From: Phycisphaerales bacterium UBA1845
Lineage (GTDB): Bacteria > Planctomycetota > Phycisphaerae > UBA1845
Direction of reading: 5' to 3'
Length of the DNA stretch: 64,000 bases
NCBI GenBank assembly: GCA_002338715.1
Contig: DDIR01000146.1
Location: 19,238-83,237, forward strand
Below are positions 55,032-64,000 of this stretch, in pieces (positions within the stretch are counted from its first letter, which is position 1; every line of letters begins with the position of its first letter). The translations under genes were made by a program, and so were the position numbers. The notes under the pieces were generated by a model. The model was not told the DNA's origin and ran no database searches. It was given only the letters and a program-made list of their open reading frames with translations.

Positions 55032-56630
55032 ATGGCCGCAAACCCAGGCAAATCAGACTCAGGTCTGTCTAAGGCAGAAAAAATGGAAAAGATCGTCGCC
55101 CTCTGCCGGCGACGAGGATTCATTTTTCAATCCAGCGAGATCTACGGCGGAATCGGCGGTTTCTGGGATTATGGCCCACTCGGTACCGAGCTGAAGCGAA
55201 ACGTCAAAGACGCCTGGTGGCACGACATGGTGCGCAACCCACCGGTTGGCCCGAATGGAAAAGACTTCCAGATGGTCGGTGTCGATTGCTCGATCATCAT
55301 GAACCCCAAGGTCTGGGAGGCTTCCGGGCACGTCGGCGGTTTCAGCGATCCGATGTGCGATTGCAAACTCTGCAAGGGACGCTTCCGCGAGGACCAGGTG
55401 GCTGAGGGCGTTGAAGCCAGTGACTGGTATGAGCAGGTCAAAGATGCGTTCGATTCAAGCAAAGCCCCTGCGTTCGAAAAGCTCAAGAGTTGGGCGAAGA
55501 AGAAGGGAACCAAACAAGCCGCAGGTTTGCCACTGGTGACGCAGACGGACACCGTGATTGCGGCGCTGGCGGGCGAGGGAGACGGTGTCGACTTCGCAAC
55601 CGCAACGAAGCACATTTTCGTTGACGGTGCGAATAGCGGCTTGAACAAGACCTGTCCGACATGCGGCGGTGAGTTGACTGAACCGCGCGAATTCAACCTG
55701 ATGCTTCAGACGAATATCGGCGCGCTTCAGGATTCGTCGTCGATTGCGTACCTGCGCCCAGAAACGGCGCAAGGCATTTTTGCAAACTTCAAAAACGTCA
55801 TCGATTCATCGCGCGTGAAGCTGCCGCTCGGTATCGCCCAGATCGGCAAGAGCTTCCGCAATGAAATCAACCCGCGTAACTTCACGTTCCGTTCGCGCGA
55901 ATTTGAACAGTACGAGATTGAATTCTTCTGCCATCCATCCGAAGCCGACGAGTGGTACACTTTTTGGCGCGACGTCCGCCACAACTGGTACGTGGGTCTC
56001 GGTCTCAAGAGCGAGATGCTGGTTCTGCGCGAACACGAAGGCAACGAACTCGCGCACTACGCCAAGGGATGCGCCGACGTCGAATACGACTTCCCGTTCG
56101 GCGTCAGTGAACTTGAGGGCATCGCCAACCGCACCGACTACGACCTCAAAGCCCACATCGGTAAGAGTGGTAAGGACCTCTCGTACTTCGATGATCAACG
56201 CAAGGAACGCTTCGTACCTTACGTGATCGAACCGTCGGGCGGCGTCGATCGCAGCGTGCTGGCGTTTATCACCGAGGCGTACACCGTCGATGAAAACCGG
56301 GCCAGTCCCGAGTTCATGAGGTTTCACCCGCGACTCGCGCCGATCAAAGCCGCCGTCTTCCCGCTGGTGGCCAAGGACGGAATGCCCGAGTTGGCCGAGC
56401 CGATCTACAACGAACTGCGCAGGCACTATCCGTGCCAATACGACATCAAGCAGGCTATCGGCAAGCGTTACGCCCGCATGGATGAAGCTGGCACGCCGTT
56501 CTGTTTTACGGTTGACGGCCAGACGAAAGAGGATGGAACAGTTACAGTTCGTAACAGAGATGACGCAAGCCAGCAGCGGATCGACAAATCGCGCTGCGGC
56601 GAATACTTGCGTGATCAACTTCAAGCCTAA
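55032..56630 (+). CDS. glyS: glycyl-tRNA synthetase, alpha2 (GlyQS) type
   Basis: This 532-aa class II synthetase is of the single-chain dimeric type rather than the alpha2beta2 type. Motifs include IYGGIGGFWDYGPLGTELKR near the N-terminus, the Cys-rich insertion CDCKLCKGRF and CPTCGGELTEPR (zinc site), motif 2 IGKSFRNEINPRNFTFRSRE, and motif 3 region PYVIEPSGGVDRSVLAFI. A C-terminal anticodon-binding domain starts near RLAPIKAAVFPLV. ATG 55032 has AAAAGGA upstream; ATG 55083 (MEKIVALCRRRG) is an alternative. Confidence 0.95.
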   Translation: MAANPGKSDSGLSKAEKMEKIVALCRRRGFIFQSSEIYGGIGGFWDYGPLGTELKRNVKDAWWHDMVRNPPVGPNGKDFQMVGVDCSIIMNPKVWEASGHVGGFSDPMCDCKLCKGRFREDQVAEGVEASDWYEQVKDAFDSSKAPAFEKLKSWAKKKGTKQAAGLPLVTQTDTVIAALAGEGDGVDFATATKHIFVDGANSGLNKTCPTCGGELTEPREFNLMLQTNIGALQDSSSIAYLRPETAQGIFANFKNVIDSSRVKLPLGIAQIGKSFRNEINPRNFTFRSREFEQYEIEFFCHPSEADEWYTFWRDVRHNWYVGLGLKSEMLVLREHEGNELAHYAKGCADVEYDFPFGVSELEGIANRTDYDLKAHIGKSGKDLSYFDDQRKERFVPYVIEPSGGVDRSVLAFITEAYTVDENRASPEFMRFHPRLAPIKAAVFPLVAKDGMPELAEPIYNELRRHYPCQYDIKQAIGKRYARMDEAGTPFCFTVDGQTKEDGTVTVRNRDDASQQRIDKSRCGEYLRDQLQA

Positions 56631-57084
56631 AAACGCGCACAATTGTTCGATCGTTTGCGCATATTCCCCGTTGTGACGCGCGGTGGATGAGTCGCCGTGC
56701 GCCTGGCGTCTGCGCGTGCACAGATTTCCCCATTTTTCAGGTTGATGGTGACGTTTCGGCTGCGGATCGTCGGCGCATCGGCGACAGTTTGCGCTTGCCT
56801 ACCGATTGACCCATTGGGATAATTCTGCCAGTTTCAAGCCGGTAAACGCGAATTGACGTGGAGATCGGATTCATGGCTGGGAACTTTATTGGCCGATGAA
56901 TATTGCCGATCCTAGTCGAATCCGGACGTTGGCTGAAACAGCCCGGTCGGATGGGGACTTGTCTTCGGGGTTGGCGTGACGATAACATAAGATTGTCCGC
57001 ACGCCGCGAGTCGGGTCTCTGTTGGCAAGACGACGTGTTGCCAACAAAGAGGTGTTGCCAGAAAGTTGTGTTGAGGTGGATGTG
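56631..57084 (+). other. intergenic region with a perfect hairpin
   Basis: About 450 bp after glyS. At 57021-57045 an 8-bp stem (GTTGGCAA with TTGCCAAC) encloses a 9-nt loop, 40 nt before the next ATG. A partial repeat of its right arm (GTGTTGCCA) follows at 57052-57060. No T-run follows, so it is not an ordinary terminator and may be part of a leader. No gene was found. Confidence 0.5.
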
Positions 57085-57426
57085 ATGAATGCATGGACAA
57101 CAACGATGGATCTGAACCAGTACCGTCCTTCAGAGTACCGAGCCATCCTTGTTCATAAGTACTACCTGGGAATCGAGCGCGGTTATGATCCGTCGTTCGA
57201 AGAAGCCATCGAAAGCTGGGAGCAGAACCACGCGGACGACTGGCGACAACAAAAGATGCGCCGCGACGTCCAAGCGCAGATCAGCGAGATCGATGCCTAT
57301 CGCGATCGAGTTTCAAGAGAGCGCGGCGTCACCGTTCAATGGGAAGACGCGGCCAAGGAATGGGTCAACACCCGCGAGGCCAAATGGCGCGATCAATGGG
57401 AAGCATCAGCTTACGCCGGCGCCTGA
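57085..57426 (+). CDS. small conserved-looking protein of unknown function
   Basis: This 113-aa cytoplasmic protein is charged and helical and rich in Trp, with segments such as HKYYLGIERGYDPSFEEAIE and WEDAAKEWVNTREAKWRDQW. It has no cysteine, signal peptide or TM helix. Compositionally it looks like a genuine protein, and similar segments occur, from memory, in proteins of unknown function in other bacteria. ATG 57085 has GAGGTGGA upstream. A perfect hairpin 40 nt before the start may affect its expression. Confidence 0.75.
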   Translation: MNAWTTTMDLNQYRPSEYRAILVHKYYLGIERGYDPSFEEAIESWEQNHADDWRQQKMRRDVQAQISEIDAYRDRVSRERGVTVQWEDAAKEWVNTREAKWRDQWEASAYAGA

Positions 57427-57536
57427 GTTCAACACGTAGCGAATCAACGCAGCAAATCACGCCTTGCCAAATCAGCCCGCGCCTTGCGCACGCCGAACCG
57501 AGTAAACCTTCTTCTCAGTCCATGTCGACGGTGATT

Positions 57537-57560
57537 GCACTGCTCACAGAGCAGTGGCAC
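57537..57560 (+). repeat. third copy of the GCACTGCTC palindromic repeat
   Basis: The 24-bp core GCACTGCTCACAGAGCAGTG plus GCAC is identical to 54383-54406 and, reversed, to 54331-54354; with the latter it also shares CGGTT downstream. Here the hairpin is followed by GGTTTTT, so it could end transcription of the gene at 57085. Confidence 0.85.
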
Positions 57561-57585
57561 GGTTTTTGATTTACGTTTGGGTTGC

Positions 57586-58689
57586 TTACTTTGAGTCGGC
57601 CATCGCGGTTCGTTTGGATTCGATCGCCGCGAGCAACTGATCGAATGATTTTGCGAACGAATTGACGCCCGCTTCTCTCAGATCTTCGGTGACCTTGGCG
57701 ATTGAGATACCCATCGACTCGATCTTGGCGAGGTCGCTCTTGGCCTGTTCGACGTCTTCGGTAACCGTTGTCGAAACATCAAATCCGTCCCGGATCGCGT
57801 CGATGGTGGCGGGTGGGGCGGTGTTAACGGTGTCGGGACCGACCAACGTGTGGACGTAGAGCGTGGGTGAGTATGCCGGGTTCTTCGTGGAGGTGCTGGC
57901 CCATAGCGGTCGTTGGACCCTTGCGCCTTTGGCTTTCAAATCCGCGAACGCCTTGCCGCCAAACACGTTGAGGTATCGCTGGTATGCAATCTTGCTGTTG
58001 GCGATCGCGGCTTTTCCTTGGAGCGATGCGCCGTCGGGCAACTCAGCCAGCATCGGATCAATGGCGCTGTCCACGCGGCTGACGAAGAACGATGCGACCG
58101 AAGCCACGCGCGAAGGATCGTTGCCCGCATCGGTATAGCGCTGCAAACCGCGGATGTACGCCTGCATGATTTCTTCGTAGACGTCGGCGCTGAAGATCAG
58201 CGTGACGTTGACGTTGATCCCCGTCGCGATGGACTCCTCGATCGCCGGAATGCCTTCGGTCGTTCCCGGAATCTTGATCATCACGTTCGGACGTTTGAGC
58301 GTTTGAAAAAGTCGCCGCGCTTCAGCCAAAGTGCCGGCCATGTCGTGGGCGAGCTTCGGATTGACTTCGATGCTGACATAGCCATCGACACCATCGGTCC
58401 TGTCATAGACCGGTCGAAGCAGGTCAGCCGTCGCGGCGATGTCGTCACGGGTGATGGCGTCGTAGATATTCCACGCGTCCTGATTCTGTCCGATCAACTC
58501 GCGAATCTGTTCGTCGTAGTCGTCGCTGCCGGTGACGGCTTTTTCGAAGATGGTCGGGTTCGAGGTGACGCCCAAAATGCCATCGTCAAAGAGCGCCTTC
58601 ATCGAACCGTCTTTGATCATGTCGCGGCGGACGTTGTCGTACCAGATCGATTGACCACATTCCGAAAGTTTTTCAAACATCGCGTGCAT
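57586..58689 (-). CDS. tal: transaldolase
   Basis: This 367-aa enzyme moves the dihydroxyacetone unit between sugar phosphates in the pentose phosphate pathway. Visible motifs are GVTSNPTIFEKAV, YVSIEVNPKLAHDM and MIKIPGTTEGIPA, the last holding the Schiff-base Lys, with VNVTLIFSADVYEEIM following. Length fits the long, TalAB-type bacterial group. The ATG at 58689 follows GAGGAAACC. It is 43 nt downstream of the transketolase gene, forming a non-oxidative pentose-phosphate operon. Confidence 0.94.
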   Translation of the reverse strand: MHAMFEKLSECGQSIWYDNVRRDMIKDGSMKALFDDGILGVTSNPTIFEKAVTGSDDYDEQIRELIGQNQDAWNIYDAITRDDIAATADLLRPVYDRTDGVDGYVSIEVNPKLAHDMAGTLAEARRLFQTLKRPNVMIKIPGTTEGIPAIEESIATGINVNVTLIFSADVYEEIMQAYIRGLQRYTDAGNDPSRVASVASFFVSRVDSAIDPMLAELPDGASLQGKAAIANSKIAYQRYLNVFGGKAFADLKAKGARVQRPLWASTSTKNPAYSPTLYVHTLVGPDTVNTAPPATIDAIRDGFDVSTTVTEDVEQAKSDLAKIESMGISIAKVTEDLREAGVNSFAKSFDQLLAAIESKRTAMADSK

Positions 58690-58732
58690 GTTGACGGTTT
58701 CCTCAAGTGCTCAAAGGTTTCAATTGATGGCG

Positions 58733-60751
58733 TCAGTTGGCCAATTGGCGGATCAGCTTGCGGGCGGAATCTGCAACCGCGTCAGCCGTGATGCCGAAGT
58801 GGGCCATCACTTCATCGCACGGCGCCGACATGCCGAACGATTCATGCGAGATCATGATACCGTCTTTTCCGATGTACCGCTCCCATCCCATGGCGATACC
58901 GGCTTCGATGCCCACGCGAGCCGTGATTTCAGGCGGTAAAACCGATGCGCGATAGGCTTCGTCCTGTCGTTCGAACAATTCCCAGCAGGGCAGCGAAACG
59001 ATTCGCGCGACGATGCCCTCGGACTTCAGCGTTCGATACGCGGCCACACAGTGCTGCAATTCGGTGCCCGTACCGATAAGGATGACCTGCGGCGATTCGG
59101 TTTCTTTCGTCACAACATATCCGCCGCGAATCGCCTGACGCGCGTCGTTGAATTCAGCTGGATCAAGCGTCGGAACATTCTGCCGCGAAAGCGAAAGCAT
59201 CACGGGGCGATCGCTTGATTGCAGCGTGTGTTCCCATGCCGCGACAGCTTCGTTGGCGTCACCGGGTCTAAAGACATCGAGATTCGGAATCGCGCGCAGG
59301 GCTGCGAGGTGTTCCACCGGTTGATGCGTCGGACCGTCTTCACCGACGCCGATGCTGTCATGCGTGAAGACGTACGCCACTGGCAGACCCATCAGCGCCG
59401 AAAGTCGAATCGACGGACGGGCGTAATCGGTAAAGACCATGAAACTCGCGCCGAACGGGCGGAGCTTCGACAGACACATGCCGTTGCAGATCGCGGCCAT
59501 CGCGTGTTCACGAATGCCGAAGTGCATGTTGCGTCCGCCGCGCTTCTCGGCGCTCATGTCGTCGGTATCGGGCAGCAGCGTTTTCGTAGAGGGGGCAAGG
59601 TCGGCGCTTCCACCGATCAGCCAGGGGATCTTTTTCGAGACCGAAGCCAACGCCTTGCCGCCTGATGCGCGGGTGGCCATCCCTTTGGCGTCGGCGTCGA
59701 AGGTTGGGAATGCGTCGCGCCATCCGTCGGGAAGCGTGCCGTTTTGAATGGCGATCCATTCCTTCGCAAGTTCCGGGTGGGCTTTGGCGTAGGCATCGAA
59801 CGCGGCGTTCCATTCCGCTTCGATCTTTTCGCCATTGGTCACGCAGTGGTTGGTCCACTCCTCCGTCACTTCGGAGGGCACTTCAAAGGGCCCATGCGTC
59901 CAACCATAGAATTTTTTGGCGCCGCGAATCTCTTCCTCGCCCAGGGGTTCGCCGTGTGCTTGGGCTGTGTTCTGTCGCGTCGGCGCGCCGAAACCGATGA
60001 TGCTCGGTGTGATGATCAACGTGGGGCGATTTGTTTCGGCATTGGCTTTGGCGATCGCGACCAGAATCGAATCGGTGTCCTCGACGTTTTCAATCGAGAT
60101 CACCCGCCAACCATACGCCTCGAAGCGCTTGGCCACATCATCCGAATAGGCCAGGTCGGTTCCGCCTTCGATGGTGATGCGGTTGCTGTCGTAGAACCAC
60201 GTGAGGTTGTCGAGCTTCAGGTGACCGGCCAACGATGCTGCCTCAGCCGTGATGCCTTCCATCATGCAGCCGTCACCAAGCACGGCGTAGACGCGATAGT
60301 CAACGATCTTGTGGTTTGGTCGATTGAAGTGGGCGGCGAGCCATTTTTCCGCGACGGCCATCCCCACGCTGTTCGCAGCGCCCTGACCAAGCGGACCGGT
60401 CGTGGTTTCGACACCAGGCGTGTGACCATATTCCGGATGCCCGGGGGTCTTGCTGTTGAGCTGGCGGAACTGCTTGATGTCGTCGATCGACACGTCAAAC
60501 CCGCTCAGGTGCAGCGACGAATAGAGCAGCATCGACGCGTGCCCGTTCGACAACACGAACCGGTCGCGGTTGGCGAATGCGGGATTCTTCGGATTGAACC
60601 GCAGCACTTTGCGATATAGCGTGAACGCCAACGGAGCGAGGGCGATCGGCGCACCAGGGTGGCCCGAATTCGCCCGCTGCACCGCGTCCATGGACAGCGT
60701 GCGGATCGTATCAATACACGTTTTTTCAACGGCAGTTGGGCTGGCAGTCAC
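58733..60751 (-). CDS. tkt: transketolase
   Basis: This 672-aa thiamine-diphosphate enzyme transfers two-carbon units between sugar phosphates. Motifs are the N-terminal [16 protein letters not shown], the ThDP-binding GDGCMMEGI followed by the Asn of [11 protein letters not shown], the substrate His in [20 protein letters not shown], and the catalytic Glu region FGIREHAM. The C-terminal domain ends in [18 protein letters not shown]. The start is GTG at 60751 with AGGAG 6 nt upstream. It is co-transcribed with tal. Confidence 0.95.
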   Translation of the reverse strand: MTASPTAVEKTCIDTIRTLSMDAVQRANSGHPGAPIALAPLAFTLYRKVLRFNPKNPAFANRDRFVLSNGHASMLLYSSLHLSGFDVSIDDIKQFRQLNSKTPGHPEYGHTPGVETTTGPLGQGAANSVGMAVAEKWLAAHFNRPNHKIVDYRVYAVLGDGCMMEGITAEAASLAGHLKLDNLTWFYDSNRITIEGGTDLAYSDDVAKRFEAYGWRVISIENVEDTDSILVAIAKANAETNRPTLIITPSIIGFGAPTRQNTAQAHGEPLGEEEIRGAKKFYGWTHGPFEVPSEVTEEWTNHCVTNGEKIEAEWNAAFDAYAKAHPELAKEWIAIQNGTLPDGWRDAFPTFDADAKGMATRASGGKALASVSKKIPWLIGGSADLAPSTKTLLPDTDDMSAEKRGGRNMHFGIREHAMAAICNGMCLSKLRPFGASFMVFTDYARPSIRLSALMGLPVAYVFTHDSIGVGEDGPTHQPVEHLAALRAIPNLDVFRPGDANEAVAAWEHTLQSSDRPVMLSLSRQNVPTLDPAEFNDARQAIRGGYVVTKETESPQVILIGTGTELQHCVAAYRTLKSEGIVARIVSLPCWELFERQDEAYRASVLPPEITARVGIEAGIAMGWERYIGKDGIMISHESFGMSAPCDEVMAHFGITADAVADSARKLIRQLAN

Positions 60752-60981
60752 GGTGTCTCCTGATTGGAACGGCAGTTATCGAGGATTGGCGCCGGCAGCA
60801 CGATTCAGGCCCGGTTCGCACACAAGCCAGCCGACAGGTCGCCATGGTCGCGATCGCGGAATGTGCGTAGAGATAACAGGTCATCCGATGATTGCAACGT
60901 TGGCGGATGTGAGCGGGGCAGGTGGGGCAGCCGAATTCCAATCGGCATGTTGATTACGGCCCGTCTGGGGCGGGGACCACG

Positions 60982-61860
60982 CTAGGTCGCGTCGGTTTGA
61001 CTTTTTCTGGCGGCTTTGGCTTCTTCGGTCTCGGCTGCTTTTGCGAGCGTTAGGCGGGCCATCCTGCACCTTGAGATGAAGTCGTGCATGTCCTTGGGGC
61101 GCTTGTCGGGATTTTGCTGACAGCAATCCACGATCAGCTTGGAAATCACCGGCGGCAGTTCTTCGAGTGACGGCTGCTCGTTGTCGGACTTGCGCACACC
61201 CAATCGACCCAATGAGTGCACGTCGAGATTCTGGTTCATCTTGGTGGCGATGGGCTTACCAGTCAGAACCTTGTGAAACGTTGCTCCCAAGCCGAAAACG
61301 TCGGTCCGCGCGTCAAGGCGACTCTTGGATTCCTGCTCCGGGGCCATGTAGTCGATCGTGCCCTGAATGCGCGGTTTGACCTGATTGATTCTGCACGATT
61401 GGCCGAAGTCGATCAGCTTGATGTTCTGATCGCTCATCACCAGGATGTTGCCCGGTTTGAGGTCGGCGTGGACGAAACCGATTTTGTGCATCTCGGCCAA
61501 CGCGTCGGCTGCTTTCTCAAACAGATACAGCGCCTGTAGAACGCTGAGCGAGGTAGCCAACTCCGCGAGTGATTTGCCCTCGACGTATTCCATGAACAAC
61601 ATCGCCGCCTTCAACGTCAGCCGGCGCTTCACCAGTCGGAGTTCGTAAGTCTTGCGCAATGCCGGGTGATCCATCAGCGAGCCGCACTGATGCTCATCCT
61701 TCATGAGCTCGATGGTCTTGTGACTTTCAGGCGTCGTGACCTTGACATGCTTGATGGCATAGATGACGCCCGTCTTGAGCGCCTTGGCCTGATAGATGGT
61801 GCTGTCGGCACCGGTGCCGAGCTTGCCCATGATTCTGTAATGTGGAACGTCAATGCTCAT
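60982..61860 (-). CDS. cytoplasmic serine/threonine protein kinase
   Basis: This 292-aa Hanks-type kinase has the Gly-rich loop GKLGTGADSTIYQA, Lys in YAIKHVKV, the catalytic loop FVHADLKPGNILV, LIDFGQS and DYMAPEQ. The 'RD' Arg before the Asp is replaced by Ala, so it is a non-RD kinase. There is no TM helix or sensor domain, only a short Lys/Ala-rich tail. It is upstream of the transketolase gene on the same strand with a 230-bp gap, so it is probably a separate transcript. Its target is unknown. Confidence 0.92.
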   Translation of the reverse strand: MSIDVPHYRIMGKLGTGADSTIYQAKALKTGVIYAIKHVKVTTPESHKTIELMKDEHQCGSLMDHPALRKTYELRLVKRRLTLKAAMLFMEYVEGKSLAELATSLSVLQALYLFEKAADALAEMHKIGFVHADLKPGNILVMSDQNIKLIDFGQSCRINQVKPRIQGTIDYMAPEQESKSRLDARTDVFGLGATFHKVLTGKPIATKMNQNLDVHSLGRLGVRKSDNEQPSLEELPPVISKLIVDCCQQNPDKRPKDMHDFISRCRMARLTLAKAAETEEAKAARKSQTDAT

Positions 61861-62239
61861 GTTGTTCTTCGCACCGATTAACCTGTCGGTGATTCCATTT
61901 CAGCTATCGGCCATCCGCATCCGATTTCATTGTCGAGACCTGTGGCCCATTCGCGATGTGCCGCAAGCGTTTTGTCACTTCAATACCCCAATCCCAATCC
62001 GCCGACTCCAGCGGGCCAGGCAATCCAGAAACCCACCTCAAATGGGCGGCTGCTCTTTTATCAAATGGGTGTCCATTGCCAATATCTTGATGCGCGCACT
62101 ATTTGACTGGCAATGATCGGAAGTGACTACACAAAAGGCGAAGACTGGGAATTTCTGCGGTAGCACGATGTCGGGGAAGACACCACCCGCAAAGCCGTTA
62201 CGCCCCTCTGATCAAATATAAAGCTCGCCAAATCGCCAG
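61861..62239 (-). other. intergenic region, no gene seen
   Basis: About 380 bp between the phosphoesterase 3' end and the kinase. One plus-strand open frame of 87 codons lacks a ribosome binding site and has non-coding composition. It should contain the kinase promoter. Confidence 0.4.
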
Positions 62240-63034
62240 TCAAACACCAACTGGAACTTTTCCTGCCGAATACTCCCGGTGCCATGATGCATCCCGTCGG
62301 ACACGCGTTCTCAGTGTGATCAGCCCGATTTCGGGCGGGCAGAACAGCCGCGTCGGTACGGGGGGCGAAGCGCCGATGCCAGCCGACACGTGCAACCAAT
62401 TCCCGTTGACCAGGTGCAGCCCCCGCGACATCGACACCGGGATGCGGTCGTTGTTGTAAACGCATCCGATCCCCGGAATTCGAATCTGACCGCCATGCGT
62501 ATGCCCTGCAAGCACCAGCACGCCCGACGTCGACGGCAGTTCGAATGCGGTGGACGGGTAATGCGTGAGCAGGATTCTGGGGAGTTCCGAAGTCGTGCCC
62601 TCGAGCGCGGTCATCGCCTCGCCGCGTCGGTGATGACTTTGCTCGACCCCGGCGAGGCACAATGCCCCGCCCGAATCCAACTCGACATACATGTTTGAAT
62701 TTCGCAGAAACCGCAGCCGCGTTTCGTGCGCGGTGAAACATGGCAGATCATGGTTGCCCAGCACCGCGATGATCCCATGCTTTGGTGAGACCGGTTCCAA
62801 CAGTCGGTTGGTCAGTTCCGCCGCACGCGCATGTTGCTGCGGTCGAAAGCAGAAGTCGCCCGTGATGACAAGCAGGTCGTGGTCGATCGATGTGAGCAAC
62901 CGTTGCGTCTCCTGCTCGACGCGTCCCCAACGGCGCAAGTGCAAATCTGACAAATGCAAAAGGCGCAGACCATCCGCCGTCGCCGGCAATTTTTCGAGTT
63001 CGATTTCGATGTGTCGGACGGCAACTTTGGACAT
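62240..63034 (-). CDS. metallophosphoesterase (calcineurin-like), YkuE-type
   Basis: This 264-aa protein has all dimetal motifs of the calcineurin-like superfamily: HLSDLH, VITGDFCF, AVLGNHD, LTHYP and AGHTHGGQ. It lacks a signal peptide or TM helix. Related YkuE/LpxH-like enzymes hydrolyse phosphodiesters, sometimes of lipids or UDP-sugars; substrate is unknown here. The start is one of two adjacent ATGs; 63034 gives the better spacing from GGGGAGG. The IS element is inserted about 130 bp upstream of it. Confidence 0.9.
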   Translation of the reverse strand: MSKVAVRHIEIELEKLPATADGLRLLHLSDLHLRRWGRVEQETQRLLTSIDHDLLVITGDFCFRPQQHARAAELTNRLLEPVSPKHGIIAVLGNHDLPCFTAHETRLRFLRNSNMYVELDSGGALCLAGVEQSHHRRGEAMTALEGTTSELPRILLTHYPSTAFELPSTSGVLVLAGHTHGGQIRIPGIGCVYNNDRIPVSMSRGLHLVNGNWLHVSAGIGASPPVPTRLFCPPEIGLITLRTRVRRDASWHREYSAGKVPVGV

Positions 63035-63163
63035 CATTCCTCCCCCAGGTTTCGCTGGCCCGTTTGCAATCGACGGTTGCGAGCGCAATGATCGGCGCGA
63101 ACGACTTGCGCGGAATCACCACGTTGCGAGTGCAAACCATCGGCGACTTTCGAGCTTCGACAT

Positions 63164-63184
63164 TAGAGGCTATCCCAAAACCGG
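63164..63184. repeat. left terminal inverted repeat of the IS with flanking TA
   Basis: These 21 bases, including the TA, are the exact reverse complement of 63980-64000. Nineteen belong to the element end and two to the target-site duplication. Confidence 0.93.
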
Positions 63185-63998
63185 ACATTTGGTGTCTTCG
63201 TATACTTTCGCATCATGATGAAACTCACGGAAGAGCAACTCGATTGGTTGGTGGAACGGATTCCGAATCATACGCTTAGCCCGAAAGGTGGCCGGCCACC
63301 GGCGGACAAACGGCAAGTGATCCAGGGTATTTTTTGGATGCTCGACAACGGCGCAAAGTGGAAGGATCTGCCGCGACGTTTTGGTTCGAAGAGCACCGTT
63401 CATCGTTGGTTCCAAACGTGGACAGAAGCCGGCGTCTTCGAACAGATCATGCGTGATGCCGGGCAATGTGTTGAAGAGCGCGACGGGTATAAGTTGTACG
63501 AGTGCTTCGTCGACGGAACGTTTGCCAAAGCCAAGGGTGGTGGTGACGGCATCGGTGCGACCAAAGCCGGAAAGGGCGTAAAAATAATGGTTTTGGTCGA
63601 TGCCATGGGTTTACCCGTTTCCATCGACACCACCTCAGCCAGTCCCCATGAAAGCAAACTGGTGCAACGATTGTTCGACTTCATGATGACCACCGAAACG
63701 CCCGAACGACTGATTGGCGACAAAGCTTACGACAGCGACGAACTCGATGCACGGATGGATGCACACGGCGTTGAGATGATCGCACCACACCGCAAGAATC
63801 GAAAACCCGAACACAAGACGCAGGATGGCCGACCCATGCGAAGATACAAACGACGCTGGAAAGTTGAACGGACCATATCCTGGATTCAAAACTTTCGACG
63901 GCTCTGCATCCGCTGGGAAAAATCAACCAAGCTATTCCAAGGATTCCTACACCTCGGATGCACACTACTACTGCTTAAACCGGTTTTGGGATAGCCTC
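63166..63998 (+). mobile_element. complete IS5-family (IS427-like) insertion sequence
   Basis: An 833-bp element is bounded by perfect inverted repeats starting GAGGCTATCCCAAAACCGG (63166-63184 and 63980-63998). It is flanked by TA on both sides (63164-63165 and 63999-64000), the usual target duplication of this group. It contains one intact DDE transposase. The window ends exactly at the right-hand TA. Confidence 0.93.
63215..63994 (+). CDS. IS5-family DDE transposase
   Basis: This 259-aa transposase is intact. The N-terminal DUF4096-type domain (1-90) has FWMLDNGAKWKDLPRRFGSK and STVHRWFQTW. The catalytic triad appears as Asp in CFVDGTFAKAKGGG, Asp in LIGDKAYDSDELD and Glu in WKVERTISWIQNFRRL. 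The single uninterrupted frame indicates no programmed frameshift is needed. Its stop lies inside the right inverted repeat. The ATG at 63215 is followed by a second ATG. Confidence 0.95.
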   Translation: MMKLTEEQLDWLVERIPNHTLSPKGGRPPADKRQVIQGIFWMLDNGAKWKDLPRRFGSKSTVHRWFQTWTEAGVFEQIMRDAGQCVEERDGYKLYECFVDGTFAKAKGGGDGIGATKAGKGVKIMVLVDAMGLPVSIDTTSASPHESKLVQRLFDFMMTTETPERLIGDKAYDSDELDARMDAHGVEMIAPHRKNRKPEHKTQDGRPMRRYKRRWKVERTISWIQNFRRLCIRWEKSTKLFQGFLHLGCTLLLLKPVLG

Positions 63999-64000
63999 TA
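63980..64000. repeat. right terminal inverted repeat of the IS with flanking TA
   Basis: Exact reverse complement of 63164-63184. It overlaps the last codons of the transposase, as is common in compact IS5-type elements. Confidence 0.93.

Noticed and set aside
55806..56642. 278-codon minus-strand open frame over glyS
   Set aside because: Antisense shadow of a conserved synthetase.
57913..60619. Plus-strand open frames of about 290 codons over the transaldolase and transketolase genes
   Set aside because: They are antisense to clear, conserved enzymes and their translations resemble no protein family.

Overview
The window looks like a chromosomal stretch from a member of the Planctomycetota, probably Phycisphaerae-like (inference). 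GC is moderate to high. There are many secreted proteins with Asp/Cys-rich 'DCNxNxIPDECD' repeats, planctomycete-style dockerin-like C-termini, a PEP-CTERM anchor, FG-GAP propellers, DUF1573 and DUF1343 proteins and an alpha2-type glycyl-tRNA synthetase. No rRNA, tRNA, CRISPR array or prophage was recognised. The right edge coincides with the end of an intact IS5-family (IS427-like) insertion sequence.

Layout. 0.1-4 kb: a GAF/AAA+/Fis sigma-54 activator faces a three-gene operon (carboxymuconolactone-decarboxylase-like, NTF2-like DUF1348, exported isochorismatase-like hydrolase) that has a near-consensus -24/-12 promoter. 4-8 kb: secreted EF-hand protein, arylsulfotransferase-like protein, CDF metal transporter. 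8-23 kb: a phosphorelay island with seven genes: REC-GGDEF-HD, REC, CheR-PAS-kinase, membrane PAS kinase, REC, CheB-CheR-PAS-kinase-REC and REC. 23-36 kb: a 1557-aa triple FG-GAP propeller protein, an M14 carboxypeptidase, a sodium:solute symporter with a 56-aa membrane companion, a NamZ/DUF1343 protein, a dockerin-like secreted protein and a PEP-CTERM protein. 36-39 kb: a two-gene lipoprotein operon (see below). 39-50 kb: another dockerin-like protein, a polysaccharide deacetylase, a GH9 enzyme, an HGSNAT/DUF5009 acyltransferase, an OPT transporter with a large insertion and a DUF1573-thioredoxin protein. 50-63 kb: mostly housekeeping (RNase III, MetK, polyferredoxin, GlyRS, transaldolase, transketolase, Ser/Thr kinase, metallophosphoesterase). 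The window ends with the IS.

The most striking observation is at 37266-38672. Two open reading frames that look separate are in the same frame and are separated only by a single TGA plus seven sense codons. The first is a lipoprotein signal with one CxxCH motif; the second has ten CxxCH motifs. Immediately 3' of the TGA the transcript can form a perfect 6-bp stem with a 6-nt loop starting with G, placed as in bacterial SECIS elements. I therefore annotate one 468-aa, 11-haem, selenocysteine-containing lipoprotein cytochrome. It is followed 2 nt later by a lipoprotein with two rhodanese domains. From memory this pairing resembles parts of the Geobacter ext (selenite/tellurite reduction, electron conduit) gene cluster; that comparison needs a database search.

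Other points of interest: a 21-bp tandem repeat that encodes heptads in one frame and creates the start codon of a kinase in another; a 24-28 bp interspersed palindromic repeat present three times; a roughly 285-aa soluble insertion in the OPT transporter; a 30-aa hydrophobic ORF with a strong ribosome binding site; and a possible small subunit for the SSS symporter.
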